Shown in pieces: positions 53,030 to 61,210 of a DNA stretch of 64,000 bases (its first letter is position 1; each line of letters opens with the position of its first letter). The notes below the pieces were generated by a model. It did not search any database. It saw only the letters and a program-made list of their open reading frames with translations, and had not been told where the DNA came from. The stretch is taken from assembly GCA_017387565.1 (NCBI GenBank), contig JAFOEY010000018.1:1-64000 (forward strand), read 5' to 3'. Made by a program: the position numbers and the translations under genes. Source of the DNA: Lachnospiraceae bacterium. Lineage in GTDB: Bacteria; Bacillota; Clostridia; Lachnospirales; Lachnospiraceae.

Positions 53030-53662
53030 GCAAATTGGTGCACAAATACAATTAAAATTTACAGTGAACACAAAGACAAGTTAGCAGAATTAGAAAAATC
53101 ACTTAATGAATGGACAAGCAAAAACTATATGGATAACGGTTTTGGCGAAAAATGGCTTGGTAATATTGTGCTAGGTTCTGGATTAGGAACGATTGATGAA
53201 GATGAAGAAGATATTGACACAGATTTAGAATGTCGTGGGGCATTAGTCGACATAGACTTAACCAACGAATGTCTTTGGATTTCGACTGCAACGGCTTGGA
53301 AACCAATGCTTCAAATGTGGGTAAGATTGCTTGAAAAGTATCTTCCCGATGGAAAAATTATTTACTATGCAGAAGAACCGGGTTGGAACGTATATTGTTC
53401 AAATGACCCTGATATGAAGGATGTATATTTGTTAGGATTTTCAAACGTCAATGAAATCAATGAGATTATAGGATATGATATCAACGACTTTATGAATGGA
53501 TACGAAATTAAAGAAAAAGACCTTCGAAAATGTCTACAACTTCTTTTAAAAACGGATGAAAACGATATTGAAACATTAATAGAACAAATCGCATCAAAAT
53601 ACGATGAAAACCATCTTTGCATACTCAAATATGAGTTTATCGAACCGGAAGAATTAGATTAA
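53027..53662 (+). CDS. YubB/Api92-like (DUF1281) protein
   Basis: A 211-residue protein whose N-terminus MANWCTNTIKIYSEH matches the W-C-x-N signature of the YubB/DUF1281 ferredoxin-like family found on plasmids and phages. The middle holds TATAWKPMLQMWVRLLEKY and YYAEEPGWNVYC, also typical. The function of the family is unknown. It is translated from leader copy 2. Confidence 0.65.
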   Translation: MANWCTNTIKIYSEHKDKLAELEKSLNEWTSKNYMDNGFGEKWLGNIVLGSGLGTIDEDEEDIDTDLECRGALVDIDLTNECLWISTATAWKPMLQMWVRLLEKYLPDGKIIYYAEEPGWNVYCSNDPDMKDVYLLGFSNVNEINEIIGYDINDFMNGYEIKEKDLRKCLQLLLKTDENDIETLIEQIASKYDENHLCILKYEFIEPEELD

Positions 53663-53678
53663 AAATCACATAATAACT

Positions 53679-53754
53679 CCCAAGGGCTACCAAGCCCTTG
53701 GATAACAATACTAACGTGTTGGACGTACTCCAACAGAAAGCGAGGTTAATAATG
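53679..53754 (+). promoter_or_regulatory. Repeated 5' leader, copy 3
   Basis: 76 bases identical to copy 1 (50,825-50,900), including both hairpins, the GAGG and the ATG. Confidence 0.75.
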
Positions 53755-54054
53755 AATGAAGAACGTAGAAGAAAACAACTAATTGGCGAAATTAAAATGG
53801 CACGCTTAACCAAAGAAATTCAATCTATAATTATGCACGCAGATGACACAGATAAAGAATTTATATTAAAACTTCCATTTAAGACTATCTATATACATGC
53901 AACCATTCACGACGAAACATCCTCGATTGGCGTCTTATTCGGTGTAATATCAGAAGATGATGCTCTTGAATACTTAATGGACTGGTTTTTTGATGGTTTT
54001 GAAATTTTAGATTTGAACGAATTTGATACCTTAATTTCACCCTTATTAGTATAA
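53752..54054 (+). CDS. Small hypothetical protein behind leader copy 3
   Basis: A 100-residue protein with a basic N-terminal helix (NEERRRKQLIGEIKMARLTKEI) and a strand-rich rest, not recognised. It starts inside leader copy 3 and is followed by a strong terminator 2 bases after the stop. It is the last gene at the right end of the element. Confidence 0.6.
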   Translation: MNEERRRKQLIGEIKMARLTKEIQSIIMHADDTDKEFILKLPFKTIYIHATIHDETSSIGVLFGVISEDDALEYLMDWFFDGFEILDLNEFDTLISPLLV

Positions 54055-54055
54055 T

Positions 54056-54092
54056 AAAGAAAGGAAGCAGATTTCTCTGCTTCCTTTCTTTA
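54056..54092 (+). terminator. Terminator at the element's right end
   Basis: AAAGAAAGGAAGCAGA pairs perfectly with TCTGCTTCCTTTCTTT around a 4-base loop. Confidence 0.85.
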
Positions 54093-54114
54093 TATACTGG
54101 CATATTAATAATAA

Positions 54115-54160
54115 TTAGTACTGGGTATCTAGGCGGTCGCTTTCACGAATGTGTAACGTA
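54115..54160. other. Right attachment site of the element
   Basis: Core TCG at 54,137-54,139. The arm to its left (54,115-54,136; contains TTAGTACTGGGTATCTAGG) is the inverse of the left-end arm. To its right is spoVT. Confidence 0.85.
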
Positions 54161-54231
54161 CGTCGGATTTCTTTGGGAATTACGATTCTCCCCAAATCAT
54201 CAATTCTTCGAACGATTCCTGTTGCTTTCAA
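54115..54231 (-). pseudogene. spoVT: spoVT 5' part (interrupted by the mobile element)
   Basis: The AbrB-type DNA-binding domain of SpoVT: KATGIVRRIDDLGRIVIP then KEIRRTLHIRESD, after which the frame enters element DNA and stops (RLDTQY-stop). The canonical SpoVT N-terminus (MKATGIVRRIDDLGR) indicates a TTG start at 54,231 with GGAGG eight bases upstream; an in-frame ATG at 54,246 has no such site. As it stands, a 38-residue product could be made that keeps the DNA-binding domain but not the sensor domain. Confidence 0.93.
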
Positions 54232-54322
54232 GACCTTTTCCTCCATTTTTCTAAAATTTTAACAAGGTGTTTTTCTCTATGATTACAAAAACATCCTGTC
54301 TGACTTTTATTTACTCTGGAGT

Positions 54323-54352
54323 TATTATGTGGAAAATGGGAAAATAATATTC
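54323..54352 (-). promoter_or_regulatory. Sigma-G-like promoter of spoVT
   Basis: Minus strand: -35 GAATA (54,348-54,352), 18-base spacer, -10 CATAATA (54,323-54,329). This fits the forespore sigma-F/sigma-G consensus, and spoVT is sigma-G-dependent in Bacillus subtilis. Confidence 0.6.
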
Positions 54353-54375
54353 GTTACAGGTTGATGAAATCATTT

Positions 54376-54408
54376 CGACTAATCTAAAGTCAGATTTTAG
54401 ATTAGTCG
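54376..54408. terminator. Perfect 13-bp hairpin between MFS gene and spoVT
   Basis: CGACTAATCTAAA and TTTAGATTAGTCG with a 7-base loop, 35 bases after the MFS stop on the minus strand. There is no strong T tract, so termination is likely but not sure. Confidence 0.55.
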
Positions 54409-54442
54409 TGGTCTACACACTTTGCCGCATAGCTTAATGTTT

Positions 54443-55684
54443 TTAATTTGTTTTTTCTTCCTTCACAGCACATCTGAATATAAGAATTCCTATCACAAAC
54501 ATCAAAGCCAGCATCCCAACTCCTTTATTGATATCACCTGTCAATTGGGAAACCGCGCCGACAATGGCTGTTCCTATAAAAGACGCTCCCTTACCACAGA
54601 TATCCATCAGTCCGAAATACTCTCCTGACTGATTTGCCGGAATTATTTTCGTAAAATAGGAACGGGACAGTGCCTGCATTCCCCCCTGGAACATTCCAAC
54701 AAAAATCGCCAGAATCCAAAACTGTAACTGTGTCTTAAGAAACATGGCAAAGACCGCAATGAAAAAATAAGCCACCAGACATAGCATTATCAACTTTTCT
54801 GATTCATATTTCTGTGCCAGACGCCCAAATGCGATAGAACAGGGAAATGCCACAATCTGGGTTGCTAAAAGTGCCAGCAAAAGTCCCGTACTGTCAAGCC
54901 CAAGGGCAGAACCGTAAGCAGTTGCCAAATCAATAATGGTATAAACACCGTCAATGTAAAAAAAGAAGGCCAATAAAAATAAGAATATCTTTTTTTCTCT
55001 GCGCACATTCTGAAAAGTTCTTCCAAGCCTTAAGAAACTCTCCTTTATCGCATAAGACTTCTTTTCTACATAGTATTTCTGTTGATAGGTCTTTAATAAA
55101 GGCAATGCCATACTAATCCACCACAAAGCTGTGATTACAAATGCGATTGTCATAGCCGTCTCCATAGGCATTCCAATCTTATCGGAACCAAGCACAATGA
55201 TTAGAGAAAAAACAAAAGGAACACAACTTCCGATATATCCCCATGCATATCCCTGGGAAGACACCTGATCCATCCGCTCTGTTTCGGTAACATCGGAAAG
55301 CATGGAATCATAAAAAATGATACTTCCCGATAATCCCATTTTTGCAATAATGAAAATAATTAAAAACAATAACCAGTTTTTTGCAAATCCCAGACTAATA
55401 CAGCCCACCGCACCGATAATAAGAGATATGATAAAAATAGGCTTTTTATATCCTTTGGTATCTGCCAGAGTACCGCATATCGGTCCCATCAAAGCTACAA
55501 CCAAAGTAGCTGCAGAGGCTGCATAGCCCCAGTATGCCAGATATTCCACATCTGACAATCCCGCATTCCCTGCCAAATAGTTAAAATAAATCGGTATAAT
55601 TGTAGAGATTAAAAGTACAAAAGCAGAATTTCCCACGTCATACAATATCCAGTTTCTTTCTTCCTTCGTCAATTTAAACGACAT
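54443..55684 (-). CDS. MFS transporter, UMF1/Atg22 type
   Basis: A 413-residue membrane protein with twelve predicted helices. The N-terminus ILYDVGNSAFVLLISTIIPIYF and FYDSMLSDVTETERMDQVSSQGYAWGYIGS are typical of the UMF1 (Atg22-like) branch of the major facilitator superfamily. The substrate is unknown; eukaryotic relatives export amino acids from the vacuole. It follows the phospholipase-like gene by four bases and is likely co-transcribed with it. Confidence 0.85.
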   Translation of the reverse strand: MSFKLTKEERNWILYDVGNSAFVLLISTIIPIYFNYLAGNAGLSDVEYLAYWGYAASAATLVVALMGPICGTLADTKGYKKPIFIISLIIGAVGCISLGFAKNWLLFLIIFIIAKMGLSGSIIFYDSMLSDVTETERMDQVSSQGYAWGYIGSCVPFVFSLIIVLGSDKIGMPMETAMTIAFVITALWWISMALPLLKTYQQKYYVEKKSYAIKESFLRLGRTFQNVRREKKIFLFLLAFFFYIDGVYTIIDLATAYGSALGLDSTGLLLALLATQIVAFPCSIAFGRLAQKYESEKLIMLCLVAYFFIAVFAMFLKTQLQFWILAIFVGMFQGGMQALSRSYFTKIIPANQSGEYFGLMDICGKGASFIGTAIVGAVSQLTGDINKGVGMLALMFVIGILIFRCAVKEEKTN

Positions 55685-55688
55685 CTTT

Positions 55689-56504
55689 TTACTCCTTTTT
55701 TTCTAAAAGTTGTGAACCAAATGTATAATTGTATATTTGATTCAAATCCTTTTCGCCTTCCAGATAACTTCGATATTCAGTAATCAATGTTACGGCAAGC
55801 TCTTTTGCCTGCTGGTATAAAGACCAAAGTCTCTCGGTACTGTCTTCACATTGGGGATTGTTCTGATAGTTAATTAACAGTCCGTGCATTTCTTTATAAT
55901 TGCCTGTCATCTTCATAAATGTATAAATCAACATACGTTTCGCCTTGGAAGGTGCCGTGAGCAGATTACTGTTTCGTATCATCCCCTTCAAAGCCCCGCA
56001 CACCTCAACACTATCTACTTCTTCAAAAAAAGCCTGTATGATGTCTGCATTTTCCATGGAAGGAACAATATGGTCTGCAAGTCTGTGTCTGATGGGATCG
56101 TAGCCATCCTTTATCATCAACATTCTGTCAAATTCCGCTTCTATCTCCGTATGGCTGACACCACTGGCAGCAGTTTTTTCACCAATATACCCATGACAGG
56201 TCTCATCTAATGCAAAATGGCAGATAAAGCCGTACACATAAGACAAATAAGCAGCTTTATCCGGATGCTTTTTTATCACTTCAGCAGCATTTGCAAAAAA
56301 CTCTTTGCCGGCTTTGTCATGCATTCCATGCCCAATCCGGTTAACCTTATTTCGTATAAGCGGATTATAAAAAAACAACACATCCGGTCCATGCAGGCCA
56401 ATCAGGAATAACTCCGGATATTCCTCCACGATTTTCTTCTCATCATTTTCAAGGCAGCCTCTCACTTCCTGCCCCATCCGATAATGCGCATAATTTGACG
56501 GCAT
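55689..56504 (-). CDS. Zinc-dependent phospholipase C family protein
   Basis: A 271-residue protein related to bacterial zinc-dependent phospholipase C. Zinc ligands fit in NYAHYRMG, LHGPDVLFFY, GHGMHD and YGFICHFALDETCHGYIG. It has no signal peptide, unlike secreted phospholipases, so it may act inside the cell. AAGGAG precedes the ATG. It lies between the MutS-like gene and the MFS gene. Confidence 0.85.
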   Translation of the reverse strand: MPSNYAHYRMGQEVRGCLENDEKKIVEEYPELFLIGLHGPDVLFFYNPLIRNKVNRIGHGMHDKAGKEFFANAAEVIKKHPDKAAYLSYVYGFICHFALDETCHGYIGEKTAASGVSHTEIEAEFDRMLMIKDGYDPIRHRLADHIVPSMENADIIQAFFEEVDSVEVCGALKGMIRNSNLLTAPSKAKRMLIYTFMKMTGNYKEMHGLLINYQNNPQCEDSTERLWSLYQQAKELAVTLITEYRSYLEGEKDLNQIYNYTFGSQLLEKKE

Positions 56505-56564
56505 TTTTAATACTCCTTTCCGACTATAAATCTATGAATAATTGTTCTGATTTGCAATTCACTA

Positions 56565-56656
56565 TCATCTTTTCAAACTAATATGATCAATTACCCAGCT
56601 TGAATCTTCCATGTGATATTCACTATTACAATGGGGACAAATTGACAGTTTCTTTA
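56565..56656 (-). pseudogene. Zinc-ribbon fragment behind the MutS-like gene
   Basis: An open frame without a start codon encodes LSICPHCNSEYHMEDSSW and ends DHISLKR-stop. It is in the -1 frame relative to the MutS-like stop and starts at an A-rich stretch. It is either a remnant or an extension made by frameshifting. Confidence 0.3.
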
Positions 56657-58381
56657 TTTTTCTTCCATCAGCATTTCATAGGTCACGCCATATTTTTCTG
56701 CTATATCCTTCGCGTAACTCATGCCCTCCGGCGGAGCTATTTCTACTTTAAAGGATCTTTGACCGGTCTTTGCTTTTACAATCAGGGAAACCGCCTTGCC
56801 TTTCGTATCCTCCTCATTAAAGGAATCAATATCGAAAGCCAATTTATGCATATGGGTATTATACAAGGTCCGGATTCCCTTATGGAGAACCGCCCTTACG
56901 GCATCTTTTGCGATAAAGTATCCTTCCTCGAAGGATGTAGTTGAAAAAGTCTCGTTTAATAAAAGCAGACTGTTTTCTGTGGCTGCAAAATACAGTTCCT
57001 TAAAGCGTTTACATTCTTCCCCGAGACGTCCAAGATCCATTGTTTTATCTTCATCTGCAGGAAAATGTGTATATACCGCATCTACCGGTTGAAACAAAAA
57101 GGATTCACCCGGAATTCGGATTCCGCCCTGGGCTAATACAAATAACTGTCCGATTGCCTGCGTAATGGTCGTTTTTCCTCCGCGGTTAGCACCGGTTAAA
57201 ATATAGACCAAATGCTCTTTATCATAATCTAAATCATTTGTGATGATTTCCGTTTGCTCGGAGATAGCAACCGATGCAAGCTTCATATTATAAATTCCGC
57301 GAGCCCTCATCATACAATCCGGCTCTTTTTCGTCCGCAATCTGAGGCTTACAAAATTTCAGCCCATGTTTTTCCAGCTTTTTGATATACTCTGCAAAACG
57401 GATATAATAGGAAAACTCCGGGATCAGATTTGTAATTTCCGTAATGGAAATAGACACATATTTGTTGAGCGTGTCCCGTAGATTTTTAACTACAAGCGAC
57501 AGCATATGATTTGTTACACGATCCATATAACGTGTGACATCTTCAGCAGCATCTCCTGCCGGCACGGCTGCCAGTTGCCCAACCAAAAGCGGATTCTGCG
57601 ATGCCACGCTTACCATCACACTTTTTTCAAGTGCATTCTGAAAATCCTCTTTTACCGGATTTATGGGATGAAATTTATAAGAACCGTCCCATGTGGTTCC
57701 ATCCTTGATTGGACTTTTGGATGCTATCTTATCATAGAAGTTCCCGATTACATTGGATTTGGTAAAATACTTATTGTTAATTGAGATCAGGCCGATACTA
57801 TCCGTTTCAAAACGTTCATTTAAATTAATGCCGACTGTCACACTCTTTAAATCCTGTGTTGAAGATTTCAATTTGGAAATATCCTTTTTAAGGGCTTCGA
57901 ATCCGTTATCGTGATAAATCTCATTGATATATTCCCGCAATCCAAGCAGTCCCTCTGACTGAATATCCGCTGTGGATAAACATTGATAAATCGCTTCCAC
58001 GTATCCGATATATTCATTAATTTCTTCCAATCTGTGCATCAGTTCCCATATACCTGAAGCTTCCTCATATTTCTTTTTAAAGCTTCCATAATCCCTAAGG
58101 AAATTGATTTTATCCAGAATTTCCATCATTCTTTTACACATATCCGGATTTTTGTAGATATCCTCAAAAATATCGGATCGATACCTAGCCACATAAGGAT
58201 CATCCGTCATCTTCGAGAGGACACGCATAATCATGGCCTGCTGAGTATCCTTTTTATCTGCAACTGCTTCGCAAATGGTATCAAATCCCAAATCATGCAT
58301 GGTAATCTCAGACATTACCCGAAAACCGTTGCTCTCTCCTTTGGGATATAACAAACTCATTTTTTTATCAACAAATTCCAT
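56654..58381 (-). CDS. MutS-like ATPase
   Basis: A 575-residue protein with the MutS core and ATPase domains but no mismatch-recognition domain. Walker A is LTGANRGGKTTITQ, Walker B is LLLNETFSTTS (normally DE), and the dimer part carries YNTHMHKLAFDID. It lacks the Smr domain of MutS2. Relatives have unknown roles. The start at 58,381 follows AAAGGGAG. It lies downstream of a TetR regulator and upstream of the phospholipase-like gene. Confidence 0.82.
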   Translation of the reverse strand: MEFVDKKMSLLYPKGESNGFRVMSEITMHDLGFDTICEAVADKKDTQQAMIMRVLSKMTDDPYVARYRSDIFEDIYKNPDMCKRMMEILDKINFLRDYGSFKKKYEEASGIWELMHRLEEINEYIGYVEAIYQCLSTADIQSEGLLGLREYINEIYHDNGFEALKKDISKLKSSTQDLKSVTVGINLNERFETDSIGLISINNKYFTKSNVIGNFYDKIASKSPIKDGTTWDGSYKFHPINPVKEDFQNALEKSVMVSVASQNPLLVGQLAAVPAGDAAEDVTRYMDRVTNHMLSLVVKNLRDTLNKYVSISITEITNLIPEFSYYIRFAEYIKKLEKHGLKFCKPQIADEKEPDCMMRARGIYNMKLASVAISEQTEIITNDLDYDKEHLVYILTGANRGGKTTITQAIGQLFVLAQGGIRIPGESFLFQPVDAVYTHFPADEDKTMDLGRLGEECKRFKELYFAATENSLLLLNETFSTTSFEEGYFIAKDAVRAVLHKGIRTLYNTHMHKLAFDIDSFNEEDTKGKAVSLIVKAKTGQRSFKVEIAPPEGMSYAKDIAEKYGVTYEMLMEEK

Positions 58382-58476
58382 ACAAATTCTCCCTTTCCGC
58401 CACCCTTGACCGGTGGCACAAATAGTAAAGAAAATTCTACACACTATTTTCTCTCTGTTTTCTTTAGTTATCCAAT

Positions 58477-59076
58477 CTAATCTGCAATTGCATATTCTTT
58501 TACAAAATGAGCAAGATGCGCATCCATCCGCTGCAGTGCTTCCTGCTCCCGTTCCGGTTCTCTGTCACACATATGTATCCAGAGGGTAATGGGAGCCACA
58601 AATAACATGGCTACTACAGCCGAATCTTCCCGACGCATCAGGTTTTGATTCATCATTTCTTCAAAAATTTTCTGATAAATCCCTTGTATCCCTTCTGTGG
58701 TATATCGCGTGGCAAGCTTGGCAATACGCTGATTGCGAAACTGTTCCATCATCAGAATCTTTCTCGTTTTCCGGATAATTTCGTCATGCATGGTAAATTG
58801 AATTCGTTTCTTGGTAATCTCAATCAGCTCATCCATGGAAGAAGGAATTGTTCCCGGATGAAGCTCGGAACCAAAATTCATTTCATAATAGTTTTCAACA
58901 TTGTCAATCAGAATCTCTAAAATCTCTTCTTTTCCTTTAAAATGCTTGTAAATGGAAGGTCCCTTTAAGCCCACTTTCTCTGCAATCAAATCTACACCTA
59001 CACCGTCATAACCCTTTTCAGAAAATAGCGTAAGCGCTGAATTCAAAATCTTTTCCTTTGTTGTTAAATTACTCAA
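58477..59076 (-). CDS. TetR/AcrR family regulator
   Basis: A 199-residue regulator with the TetR helix-turn-helix (TKEKILNSALTLFSEKGYDGVGVDLIAEKVGLKGPSIYKHFKGKEEIL) and a ligand-binding C-terminal domain. A TTG start at 59,076 is favoured by GGAGGG about nine bases upstream; an ATG at 59,091 overlaps that site. It probably controls the genes downstream (MutS-like, phospholipase-like, MFS) or itself. Confidence 0.92.
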   Translation of the reverse strand: MSNLTTKEKILNSALTLFSEKGYDGVGVDLIAEKVGLKGPSIYKHFKGKEEILEILIDNVENYYEMNFGSELHPGTIPSSMDELIEITKKRIQFTMHDEIIRKTRKILMMEQFRNQRIAKLATRYTTEGIQGIYQKIFEEMMNQNLMRREDSAVVAMLFVAPITLWIHMCDREPEREQEALQRMDAHLAHFVKEYAIAD

Positions 59077-59091
59077 CTTTGATCCCTCCAT

Positions 59092-59324
59092 GCTAAAGAT
59101 ATCTATTATCGGGGGTGCAATTGGTATTTTGACCTTTCCCCTCTTTCATCACTCATAATATGATGTATATGGATTACTACATTACTGCGCAATCCACAAA
59201 CACCTCATATTATTATATTAGTTAACGCCCGTTTTCTTTGTCAAGTGTTTTCATATTCTCTTCTGTTATTGATCTCTGTCGGCACATATTTTGAAATCTT
59301 AATCTGTATCTCCACCATGATATG
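59092..59324. other. Gap between the TetR and hemerythrin genes
   Basis: No gene seen. It should hold the tetR promoter. A short repeated ATATTA stretch near 59,210 is not a clear operator. Confidence 0.3.
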
Positions 59325-59357
59325 TAAAAATACCGCAGGAAATTATTCCCTGCGGCA
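59325..59357 (-). terminator. Hemerythrin gene terminator
   Basis: GCCGCAGG pairs with CCTGCGGTA on the minus strand, followed by TTTTT. Confidence 0.75.
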
Positions 59358-59361
59358 AATT

Positions 59362-60183
59362 CTATCCTTGTGCGATTTTTTTATCCGAATACAAAATATG
59401 ATTAATCAGCCAGCCAAGCAAAAATTCCATCAGGCTTTCTAAGTATTCACGCGGATTTTGATCAATATCTTCCTTGCGAATTCCCTCGATTTTGTCAATA
59501 AAGGCCGCATGTGCTCTTTTCTGTGCTTCCAATCCGGCATACTGAATACTCTCCATATATTCCTCTTCATCCGAAAAATGACAGACGGTGTACTGCTTGA
59601 GCTCCTGTAAAATATCCATAATGGAATCATACGTGTCACCAACCACATAATCATGAATCAATTGATTCGCCCGCCCCATAATTTCAAACAAGGTCTGATG
59701 CTCTTTATCAATTAACTCGATTCCGGTCATATACTCCTCTGTAAATTCACAAGGGTTCTCCCGAAGCATCCACTCTTCAAGAGGCGGCAGTTTTCCAATC
59801 ATGATATCACTGCCTAAAATATGATGATACAGCCACTTTGCCAGAAACTGCATCAAATTATCCAAAAGTTCTTTTTGACTTTCTTCCTCATCGATATTGC
59901 AAAACGACCACTCCCTGATCTTCTCCCTAAAAAACATATGCTGTGTCCTTTGCAGAATCAGTTCAGGATCACGTATTTTTTCCATATAGGCTTCCTCATG
60001 GGCGAAATGCTCCTCTGCATATTCTTCTAACTCTGCCAGCAGTTCCTTAATCTCTCTATAGCGCTCTCCTACATATTCATTCTGCAAAATTGCAATTCCA
60101 TCATTAATCAGTTCAAACAAATGTTGATGCTCTTTATCAATCTGCTCGATTCCAAGCATACAGTCTTTCGTAAATTGAAACAT
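59362..60183 (-). CDS. Double-domain bacteriohemerythrin
   Basis: A 273-residue protein made of two hemerythrin domains (about 1-130 and 145-270). Each shows the di-iron ligands: IDKEHQ, EHFAHEEAYM, QHMFF and WLYHHILGSD in the first, and IDKEHQ, CHFSDEEEYM, AHAAF and WLINHILYSD in the second. Such proteins bind oxygen or nitric oxide and help anaerobes sense or buffer oxygen. AGGAGG precedes the start. Confidence 0.93.
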   Translation of the reverse strand: MFQFTKDCMLGIEQIDKEHQHLFELINDGIAILQNEYVGERYREIKELLAELEEYAEEHFAHEEAYMEKIRDPELILQRTQHMFFREKIREWSFCNIDEEESQKELLDNLMQFLAKWLYHHILGSDIMIGKLPPLEEWMLRENPCEFTEEYMTGIELIDKEHQTLFEIMGRANQLIHDYVVGDTYDSIMDILQELKQYTVCHFSDEEEYMESIQYAGLEAQKRAHAAFIDKIEGIRKEDIDQNPREYLESLMEFLLGWLINHILYSDKKIAQG

Positions 60184-60223
60184 TTCCTTTCCTCCTCTCG
60201 GGCAATATTATTTTCAATTATTA

Positions 60224-60241
60224 TGATGTTGGGGTCAAAAG
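60224..60241. repeat. TIR fragment of the palindromic element, copy D
   Basis: TGATGTTGGGGTCAAAAG matches one terminus of copies A and C. Its TTGA supplies the stop codon of the HAD gene. Confidence 0.6.
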
Positions 60242-60885
60242 ATAAAAAAGTTCAGCAATTCAGAAGGCTTATGGATTACAAATTCCGCTCCCTGGCTTTT
60301 TATAAAATCTTCATCGCGAAATCCCCATCCTACCATAATCACATCCATTTCAGCATTTCTTGCCGTTTGTAAATCGACTTCGGAATCACCGATGTATACA
60401 GCTTCGCTCCGATTCATCTGAAAGTTTTCCAAAATGGAATTGATATTATCCGGATATGGTTTTCTGCGACATCCCTCGCGATCTCCGATTGCAAAATCAA
60501 ACAAACCTTTAAAATAGTCATCACAAAGACTTTTTACCGCATAGTCCGCCTTGTTGGAAACCACAGCCGTCAGTATCCCATTCTCTTTCATTTCCCTTAT
60601 CACTTCATTGATACCATCGTACGGCCTTGTTTTGATTGCACAGTGATCTTTATAATAGTCATTGAAGGTTTGAAAAACTTTTTCAACTTCTTCTTTGCTT
60701 ATCCCTGCGGGCACGGCTCTTTCCACAAGCTTTTTAATCCCATTTCCTACAAAGCTTTTTACTTCATCAATCGTTCTTAGTGGATAGCCATACGCTGCCA
60801 GGGAATAATTCATGCAATCTGTCAAATCCTCCAGTGTATTTAATATCGTACCATCCATGTCAAATATTGCAAGTTTATATTTCAT
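60235..60885 (-). CDS. HAD family hydrolase, phosphoglycolate phosphatase-like
   Basis: A 216-residue HAD phosphatase. Motif I is FDMDGTILNT, the cap domain is helical (type C1), motif II is AVVSNK, the Lys motif is GRRKPYPD-like (CRRKPYPDNI), and motif IV is YIGDSEVDLQTA. Closest in layout to Gph/PgmB-like enzymes; the substrate is not certain. The C-terminus ends in a repeat fragment that gives the stop codon. Confidence 0.9.
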   Translation of the reverse strand: MKYKLAIFDMDGTILNTLEDLTDCMNYSLAAYGYPLRTIDEVKSFVGNGIKKLVERAVPAGISKEEVEKVFQTFNDYYKDHCAIKTRPYDGINEVIREMKENGILTAVVSNKADYAVKSLCDDYFKGLFDFAIGDREGCRRKPYPDNINSILENFQMNRSEAVYIGDSEVDLQTARNAEMDVIMVGWGFRDEDFIKSQGAEFVIHKPSELLNFFIF

Positions 60886-61210
60886 TACTTCTTTCTCTCA
60901 ATCTTTTATACTTTGTTCTCTTTTTGCAATTATGTTCCTACGAGATTTGCATATTCTATCACAGAAATTGTCATACAGTCTGTGAGTAGAATAGCAAACT
61001 TTCTCAGCCACACGCCTTGATACCTTCGTATTGCTTTATACTCTTTACTCTCGCAATCTAAAGACACTTAAAATCCGCCAACTACGAGCTAACAAATTTT
61101 GTATTACCATCGCTAATTTTTAATAACCTTCCACAATAAGGACAAACCTCATACCTTTTACTTATTAAGTTTCTTCATTCCAGCATTTATTTATCCACTA
61201 CCAACTTTTC
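60886..61210. other. Gene-free gap with zinc-ribbon remnant
   Basis: On the minus strand, 61,082-61,165 encodes RYEVCPYCGRLLKISDG followed by NTKFVSS-stop without a start codon, the tail of a lost zinc-ribbon protein. Nothing else recognised. Confidence 0.35.

Larger units (their letters stand above)
30366..54139. mobile_element. 23.8-kb integrative mobilizable element in spoVT
   Basis: A serine-integrase element inserted into spoVT. Distance between the two core sites is 23,771 bp. It carries integrase, MobV relaxase, Rep_3-like replication initiator, ArdC-like protein, DUF5688 protein, type I restriction-modification, a group II intron and several unknown genes. There is no conjugation ATPase or type IV secretion gene in view, so it should be mobilizable with help, not self-transmissible. 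The recombined circle junction would have two 22-base inverted arms around TCG. Confidence 0.9.
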
